64,000 nucleotides of DNA from Rhodococcoides fascians A25f (GTDB lineage Bacteria; Actinomycetota; Actinomycetes; Mycobacteriales; Mycobacteriaceae). A model generated the notes under the pieces. The model searched no databases and was not told the DNA's origin. It saw only the letters and a list, made by a program, of their open reading frames with translations. Positions 59,035 through 64,000 of this stretch are shown here, piece by piece. Every line of letters begins with the position of its first letter. Within the stretch, counting starts at the first letter, position 1. Made by a program: the position numbers and the translations under genes. The DNA lies in the NCBI RefSeq assembly GCF_000760935.2, contig NZ_CP049744.1, forward strand, positions 2,469,001 to 2,533,000. Direction: 5' to 3'.

Positions 59035-60204
59035 TCAGCGGTGCGGTGAGGGCGACGGACGTGACTTCCACGTCAACGATCCTCGTCGCCTACGAACGTG
59101 GGATTCCGCGACGAGCCCGGTGAAGGCGAGAATCGACACCGGATGCAGTGCCGCGTCGACCACGTCGTCGACGCCGAACCGCGGTCCCGATTCGCGTCGA
59201 CGCGCGGCCATTCGAGACACGGTGCCCGCGAGGTATCCGGCCCAGCCGAGGCGACGCACCGATCCCGAAGCCGTGAGTGCCGCTATCGGCGGCACCAGGT
59301 AGATCGCGGCCGACGCCACTGTTGCGGTGGCCGAACCGATCGGGCCGCCGAACTCGTTCCACAGCCACCGGCTGTACCCGGACCGCAGGTCGACAACCGA
59401 CTGGTACATCCGGCAGCTGACGAACCCTGCTCCCGACACCACCACCGTCGGCATGCCTTGCCGGCGCAGGGTGCGTGCCAGATCGAGATCCTCCGTTGCG
59501 CTGGCCGCGACGCAGCCGTGGCCCCCGATCGCGCGATAAGCGGCGGCGTCGAACGCCATGAACTGACCACACGCCACCGCCATCGAGGGCAGCAGCGTCG
59601 AGTTGGCCAACGGCACGGGAAGAGTGGACATCCAGGACCAGGCGAGCAGCGGTTGAACGAGTCGCTCGGCGACACTGCCGACCAGCTGTTCGGGCCACGG
59701 GCACAGCAGTGCCGCAGCGTGCTGTCGTAGCGTCCCAGCCGCGGCCGCCACGGCATCGGGCGCGAGTCGCACATCGGCGTCGACGAACACGATCAGCGAC
59801 GCCTGTGCGTCGCCGTCGTCGGCCAGTCTCGCCAGCTCGGCGCAGGCGGCGGCCTTGCCGGTCCAGCCGGCCGGGGGAGCGGCATCGGAGGTCACGACGC
59901 GAATCCTCGGGTCACCGGTGGCGGCCGCGCGGGCAGCCGACGCCGTTCCATCGCTCGAGTCGTCGTCGAGGACGATGACGTGCAGATCGGTGCACGATCG
60001 CTGACGGGTGAGATCGCCGATCAACAAGGGCAGTGTCGCTACCTCGTTGCGGGCGGGAATGCAGACGACGATGCGTTCGGCGATGTCCCGATCCGGAGTG
60101 CGCAAGCCGGGCGTGAAGCGCGCATTGAGCAGCGACACTGCGGCCGACGCCGTTGCCAGGACGGTAGCGGTCGCCGTCGTTCGTGCGAGGAGTCGGTCGG
60201 TCAC
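59035..60204 (-). CDS. GT2 glycosyltransferase, probably carotenoid-related
   Basis: 389 residues. A GT2 catalytic domain (VCIPARNEVATLPLLI near 46-62, LDDDSSDGT, FVDADVR) follows a membrane segment; two or three hydrophobic segments lie in the C-terminal third. The layout resembles CrtQ-type carotenoid glycosyltransferases. It overlaps lppM by 4 bases (60201-60204) and is last in the operon; metF ends 5 bases away on the other strand. Sugar and acceptor are inferred from context. Confidence 0.88.
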   Translation of the reverse strand: MTDRLLARTTATATVLATASAAVSLLNARFTPGLRTPDRDIAERIVVCIPARNEVATLPLLIGDLTRQRSCTDLHVIVLDDDSSDGTASAARAAATGDPRIRVVTSDAAPPAGWTGKAAACAELARLADDGDAQASLIVFVDADVRLAPDAVAAAAGTLRQHAAALLCPWPEQLVGSVAERLVQPLLAWSWMSTLPVPLANSTLLPSMAVACGQFMAFDAAAYRAIGGHGCVAASATEDLDLARTLRRQGMPTVVVSGAGFVSCRMYQSVVDLRSGYSRWLWNEFGGPIGSATATVASAAIYLVPPIAALTASGSVRRLGWAGYLAGTVSRMAARRRESGPRFGVDDVVDAALHPVSILAFTGLVAESHVRRRRGSLTWKSRPSPSPHR

Positions 60205-60956
60205 ACCGACGTTCTGTCGGTCGAACTGTCCGCCTCGGGTCCTCGAGGCTGCCGATTGCGCAGCGGTGGGTTGCGCGAGACCCAGGCCATGGCTCCGATG
60301 ATGGCCGCGACGCCGACGGTGACACCACCGACGATGCCCGCCCAGCCGGCGAAGCTCCTGGTGTTGGGATCGGGGTAGTTGACCTCGGCGCGCACCGACG
60401 TCACTTCGCCTGCTGGCAACTTCCAGGAGATGGAGTTGTCGCTCTCGCGGGTGCCGTTCGTGGTTCCGATGCGGGCAGGGAATGCAATGGTGAACTGCAC
60501 GTCCGAACCCTGAGCCGGAACCGAGGACAGGTCCGCGTTGCCCGCCAGGGTGACGGTGTCACCCGATCGCTGCAGCTCCAGCTGGAACGATCCGGCGGCG
60601 TTCTGGAAGATGGAGCCGAGCGTCTGCACATCGCCGAACGAGAGATCGTCGAAAATGGCCTGTGAGCCGACATATCCGTCCTGGTTGTACGGCTCGACGC
60701 GCACCTTGTCCTCGATCGAGGACGGAACCACCAGCTCCGGGCCGGTATCGGAGTCCGAGGTCGGCACGCTGGCCGCCACGATCTGGCCCGCCACCCGGTC
60801 GTTCGCCGACACCCCCATCGTGACCTGTACCCGCAGGCACCCGGCCAGCAGCGGCGCGACCAGCAGCGCCAGTGCGACCACCGAGAGAATTCTGCGGCGG
60901 TGGGTTCGGTGAGATGTTCGCGATGTCGACTGCACAGCGACATCGTGCCAGGGCAT
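60201..60956 (-). CDS. lppM: LppM-family lipoprotein
   Basis: 251 residues. The signal peptide ends in lipobox LAGC (Cys near 39), and RVQVTMGVSANDRVAG after it is typical of LppM. The C-terminal hydrophobic segment (about 205-225) adds a second anchor. In mycobacteria lppM also adjoins metF and affects phagosome maturation. Here it lies inside a run of carotenoid genes, 27 bases after the CruF-like gene. Start may instead be GTG 60935. Confidence 0.88.
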   Translation of the reverse strand: MPWHDVAVQSTSRTSHRTHRRRILSVVALALLVAPLLAGCLRVQVTMGVSANDRVAGQIVAASVPTSDSDTGPELVVPSSIEDKVRVEPYNQDGYVGSQAIFDDLSFGDVQTLGSIFQNAAGSFQLELQRSGDTVTLAGNADLSSVPAQGSDVQFTIAFPARIGTTNGTRESDNSISWKLPAGEVTSVRAEVNYPDPNTRSFAGWAGIVGGVTVGVAAIIGAMAWVSRNPPLRNRQPRGPEADSSTDRTSV

Positions 60957-60983
60957 CGAGCCGATGTCAGTCGGCAGGGGTTG

Positions 60984-61841
60984 TCAGCGAGGCGTGTCGG
61001 TACCGAGACCGGAGACTGCTGCGCGCGATCGTGGGCGACGCTCGCGGCCACCGATCCACACCAGCGGTACGCCGACCGCGCCCATCACCAGGAACCCGTA
61101 CACCGCCGAGAATCGAAGTTCCGGACCGTCGAGGAATACGGCATGCGCGAGCGCCGACCCGAGCCAAGTCCACAGGAACAGCCCGATCGGTACCGCATCG
61201 TCGAGCGGTTGCAGCCGGGTGTCGGACGGGCGAACGCCTCCGATGGCACGGTCGAGTGACTCCACGACCGCCGCCATCAGCGTGGCCACCACGAGCCAGC
61301 CGAGGTAGTTGGTCAGCGGGATGGACGGCACCCCTGGCAGGCCGACGGCACCGGCCGTCCACGTCCATTGGCCGTCGGTGACCATCTGCGGATCGAGATA
61401 GAGGTCCCAGCCGACCATGCCCACCGCTACCGCCGCGATCCGGAGGCCGGCGGCGCGGACCTGTGTCGTGCCGAGACGGCGAACGACGTAGGTTACCGCG
61501 CACCAGATCGGGTAGAAACCGGCCGTCCAGGCCAGCGGGACCACCACGGGCACCTCGAACAGACTGGGACCCAAGCGATTCTGTGCGTAGAAGTATTCGC
61601 CGAAAGGGATGCCGGTGGCGGTGCCCACCAGTTCGGAGGCGAAACCGGTGCCTGCCGTGACGAGGACCAGAACGGTGGCCCACACCGCTCCTCGGTGCAG
61701 CACGGCATGCAGGATCGATGCGAGTGCCAGCAACGCGACCACAGCAACAGTCACCGCGTCTCGGGTCGAGCCCGACACCAGTGGATAGACGATCTGGCAG
61801 CCGACAGCAGCGACCGCTACGACGATCGGTGCGATCCTCAT
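60984..61841 (-). CDS. cruF: Carotenoid biosynthesis protein, CruF-like (DUF422)
   Basis: 285 residues with seven or so membrane segments. FGEYFYAQNRLGPSLFEVPVVVPLAW (near 80-105) and GWDLYLDPQMV carry the acidic residues of the DUF422/CruF family of carotenoid 1',2'-hydratases. ATG 61841 has GGAGGAGG upstream, which settles the start; it overlaps the next oxidoreductase gene by 4 bases (61838-61841). It likely hydrates the end group of an acyclic or monocyclic carotenoid. Confidence 0.85.
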   Translation of the reverse strand: MRIAPIVVAVAAVGCQIVYPLVSGSTRDAVTVAVVALLALASILHAVLHRGAVWATVLVLVTAGTGFASELVGTATGIPFGEYFYAQNRLGPSLFEVPVVVPLAWTAGFYPIWCAVTYVVRRLGTTQVRAAGLRIAAVAVGMVGWDLYLDPQMVTDGQWTWTAGAVGLPGVPSIPLTNYLGWLVVATLMAAVVESLDRAIGGVRPSDTRLQPLDDAVPIGLFLWTWLGSALAHAVFLDGPELRFSAVYGFLVMGAVGVPLVWIGGRERRPRSRAAVSGLGTDTPR

Positions 61842-63445
61842 ACTCGCCTCCTCCGAAAGAACTCGCGACGGCGTCCGGCGCGGGCGTCGGCGATCGCGAT
61901 TCGTGCGGCCGACCGACCACTGGCTGCGGTCACCCCGCCACCGGGGTGGGTGGATGCGCCGGTGAGATAGAGCCCGTCCGCGCCCGGGACTCGATGACCC
62001 GCCAGTTGTGGGTGCGGCCGCCACATCATCATCTGGTCGAGTGACATGTCCAGGTGCATGATGTTGCCTCCGATCAGCCCGAGCTCACGCTCGATGTCGG
62101 GCGGAGATTGGACGTGTCGATCCAGCACTGCACCGGCGAACCCGGGTGCGTACCGATCCATTTCGGCCACGATCCGGTCCGCCTCGAACTCGGCCAACGA
62201 GCGTTCGCCCGGAACGTCCGAACGCCATTTTCTGCCGTCGGCGAGAGTGTGCGGATGCCACTGCGACCACAGCGAGATCTGATGCTGTCCCGGCGGCGCG
62301 ATGGTGGGGTCGATGGCGCTGAACGACATTCCCAGCACGGCCGGAGTCGGCGGCAGATCACCGGCGAGTGCATGGCCGTGCGCCAGGCGCAGCTGGCCGC
62401 GATCGCGCACCAGCAGTGCAAGGCCGTGGGTGCCGTCCTCGATTCGGTCGGCACTGGGATACACCGGAAGGGCGTCGGTGGCCAACCGGACCGCAGTACC
62501 GAGTCCCGGACCCACCCGAATCGTGCTGCGCCACCGAGCGATCTGCGCCGCGTCGTGCCCACCGTCGGCGAGCAGGTCGAGCGTGGTCAGGATATGACAA
62601 CCGGCAACGACCACACGGCTGTCGATCTCCCGACCCGACGCGGTCCTGGTGGTCCAGCCGTGGGGCCGGCGTACGAGCGAGGTCACGGCGTCGCCGAGAG
62701 TGAGTTCGGCCCCGTCCCGCTGCAACCGGGCGATCATCGCCTCGGTCAGCGCACCACTGCCGCCGACGGCGCGGCCGGGTGGAAGGGTGTGCATGAGAGC
62801 GGCGAAACCGACCATCGGGGCGGTACCCGGCTCGGACATCGGCGGCCCCGACTGCGCGCCGAACCATGCCAGCGCGGCCTTGAGGCGTTCGCTCGAGAAC
62901 ATCTCGTCCAGCAACGAATCACCGGTGGCGAGAAATTCGCGGGAGAGCATGCTGCCCCCGTCCGGAGCCCCGAGACCCCAGAAGGAGCGGAGCAGCTTCG
63001 CCCCGGTCGGCGGCCCGCCGAACGCGCGCATGGTTCGTTCGCTACGGGGACCCCAGACCGAGACGAACGTGCGGTAGGCGCGGGCGTCCGCGGCCCCGCA
63101 CGCGGCGGCGATGGAGTCGCAGGTGCGATCGAGATCGCGATGGAAGACGAGGGCGCGCTCGTCGGTGTCGACGGCTCCCGGTGCGAACGCCCAGGGATCG
63201 CAGTCGATGTAGCGCAGGCCGAACTGTGCGAGGTCGAGCTCCTCGACGATGCCGGTGTGGCGAATCATGATGTGTGCCGACGAACCGCGATCCACTCGAT
63301 GTCCGGGAAAGCGCTCCACGGTGGATACTGCGCCACCGGCAACGGTGTCGCGTTCGAGAACCTCGACAGACCACCCGGCATCGGTCAGGTAGCAGGCGGA
63401 GGTCAGGGCATTGTGGCCGGAGCCCACCACCACAGCGTCGATCAC
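61838..63445 (-). CDS. CrtI/CrtO-like FAD oxidoreductase
   Basis: 535 residues. FAD motif VVVGSGHNALTSACYLTDAG near the start and TGASTHPGGGVTAASGRSAA near the end are typical of the NAD(P)/FAD oxidoreductases that include CrtO ketolases and CrtI-like desaturases. GTG 63445 is chosen; the frame is open to 63652 over the neighbour. It couples with the CruF-like gene and follows the GNAT gene by 5 bases. Exact reaction (ketolation, desaturation or isomerisation) is not decided by sequence. Confidence 0.88.
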   Translation of the reverse strand: MIDAVVVGSGHNALTSACYLTDAGWSVEVLERDTVAGGAVSTVERFPGHRVDRGSSAHIMIRHTGIVEELDLAQFGLRYIDCDPWAFAPGAVDTDERALVFHRDLDRTCDSIAAACGAADARAYRTFVSVWGPRSERTMRAFGGPPTGAKLLRSFWGLGAPDGGSMLSREFLATGDSLLDEMFSSERLKAALAWFGAQSGPPMSEPGTAPMVGFAALMHTLPPGRAVGGSGALTEAMIARLQRDGAELTLGDAVTSLVRRPHGWTTRTASGREIDSRVVVAGCHILTTLDLLADGGHDAAQIARWRSTIRVGPGLGTAVRLATDALPVYPSADRIEDGTHGLALLVRDRGQLRLAHGHALAGDLPPTPAVLGMSFSAIDPTIAPPGQHQISLWSQWHPHTLADGRKWRSDVPGERSLAEFEADRIVAEMDRYAPGFAGAVLDRHVQSPPDIERELGLIGGNIMHLDMSLDQMMMWRPHPQLAGHRVPGADGLYLTGASTHPGGGVTAASGRSAARIAIADARAGRRREFFRRRRV

Positions 63446-63450
63446 ATCTT

Positions 63451-64000
63451 TCAGGCTACTGGCCCGTCCAGTGGCAACCGGCGACCCAGGACGGCGAACG
63501 GGCGTCGATCGCCCGCGAACCTGAAGTCCCGCAGCACGTCCGAAAAGCCCAGCCGCCGATAGAGCCGCCAGGCTCGGTTGTCCTCCCGCGCCACCTCGGG
63601 TGTGGACAACATCACGTTGTCCGCGCTCACACCGTCGAGCAACCGATGGCACAGTTGCCCGCCGAGGCCATATCCCTGAGCGCTCGGGAGGACGTGGAGC
63701 TCGGTCAGCTCGAAGTAGTTCCCCAACGCGTTCTCGACGCTGTGCGGAGGGTGCCCCGAGCGGCGCAATCCGTCACGAACCTGTTGATGCCACCACTGAT
63801 GGGGTGCACCGTGGTAGCCGTAGGCAACTGCGACCAGTGAATCGGGCTGGTTCGGGTCGGAGTTCGGGAGCAGCGCTCCCACCGCTCGCCAACCCGGACG
63901 ATGCAGATGTTCGCTCCACATCGGTGCCCGGCTCTGCTCGGTTCCGCGTGGGTAACCCATGGCTTCGACGTAGATCGACAGTGCTTCGAGCAGCCGCAGG
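63451..64000 (-). CDS. GNAT-family N-acetyltransferase (partial at right edge)
   Basis: About 183 codons are visible; the 5' end lies beyond the window because the frame stays open through LRLLEALSIYVEAMGYPRGTE. Acetyl-CoA-binding motif LHVLPSAQGYGLGGQLCHRLL and the downstream ARREDN-type region (VAREDNRAWRLYRRLGF) are typical of GNAT enzymes. Position fits Rv2170, a GNAT protein. It probably heads the GNAT, CrtO-like, CruF-like, lppM, GT2 operon. Substrate unknown. Confidence 0.88.
   Translation of the reverse strand, partial: LRLLEALSIYVEAMGYPRGTEQSRAPMWSEHLHRPGWRAVGALLPNSDPNQPDSLVAVAYGYHGAPHQWWHQQVRDGLRRSGHPPHSVENALGNYFELTELHVLPSAQGYGLGGQLCHRLLDGVSADNVMLSTPEVAREDNRAWRLYRRLGFSDVLRDFRFAGDRRPFAVLGRRLPLDGPVA

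Overview
The window is a stretch of core chromosome from a high-GC actinobacterium of the mycolic-acid group, most likely a Rhodococcus or Rhodococcoides relative. Evidence is the GC-rich codon use, frequent GTG starts, an actinobacterial bc1-aa3 respiratory cluster (diheme QcrC, CtaF), enzymes for phosphatidylinositol mannosides and lipomannan, and a gene order that, from memory, closely follows Mycobacterium tuberculosis Rv2220 (glnA1) down to Rv2170. I see no phage, insertion sequence, CRISPR array, tRNA or rRNA.

Layout. 1-3597: osmoprotectant ABC transporter operon, cut by the left edge. 3785-11350: glnA, an RDD protein, a DUF4191 protein, lipA, lipB, an epimerase-like protein and the two-lipoyl-domain E2 acyltransferase gene sucB; lipoate synthesis sits beside the enzyme that carries lipoate. 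11730-23815: a small unknown protein, pepB, gcvT, ilvE, a cobU-cobT-cobS nucleotide-loop set, a DUF3043 protein, glycerate kinase, an A-type Fe-S carrier, adenosine-kinase-like adoK and asnB. 24046-30715: ctaC-ctaF, a small XRE regulator, then qcrC-qcrA-qcrB and ctaE, which together encode most of the bc1-aa3 supercomplex. 30867-34702: an unknown gene, trpD, a one-domain Lrp-type protein and a DEDDh exonuclease/GIY-YIG fusion whose 3' end runs into a 32-bp tandem repeat. 34784-38684: a small Cys protein, a probable c-di-AMP (ydaO) riboswitch, two NlpC/P60 peptidoglycan hydrolases and an HExxH peptidase-like protein.

38708-48415 is an envelope-lipid block: pimB, an acyl-CoA ligase, two SRPBCC proteins, an ArsA-like ATPase, a Cys-motif protein, a ROK glucokinase, an acyltransferase, a GT87 mannosyltransferase and a small exoribonuclease. 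48461-52423 holds aroG, the PASTA kinase pknL and its presumed DNA-binding substrate. 52420-64000 is a carotenoid region (crtB, crtI, a prenyl synthase, a CruF-like protein, a CrtI/CrtO-like oxidoreductase and a GT2 glycosyltransferase) interleaved with mptA, metF and lppM and ending in a GNAT gene cut by the right edge.

There is no clear candidate for a wholly new defence or mobile system. The most interesting signals are: many genes with a -10-like TANNNT 6-8 bases before the start codon (leaderless transcription); the riboswitch; a perfect 42-bp palindrome between two genes; the tandem repeat that supplies the stop codon of the exonuclease gene; the Asn/Gly/His repeat tail of QcrB; and carotenoid genes interleaved with lipomannan and lipoprotein genes.
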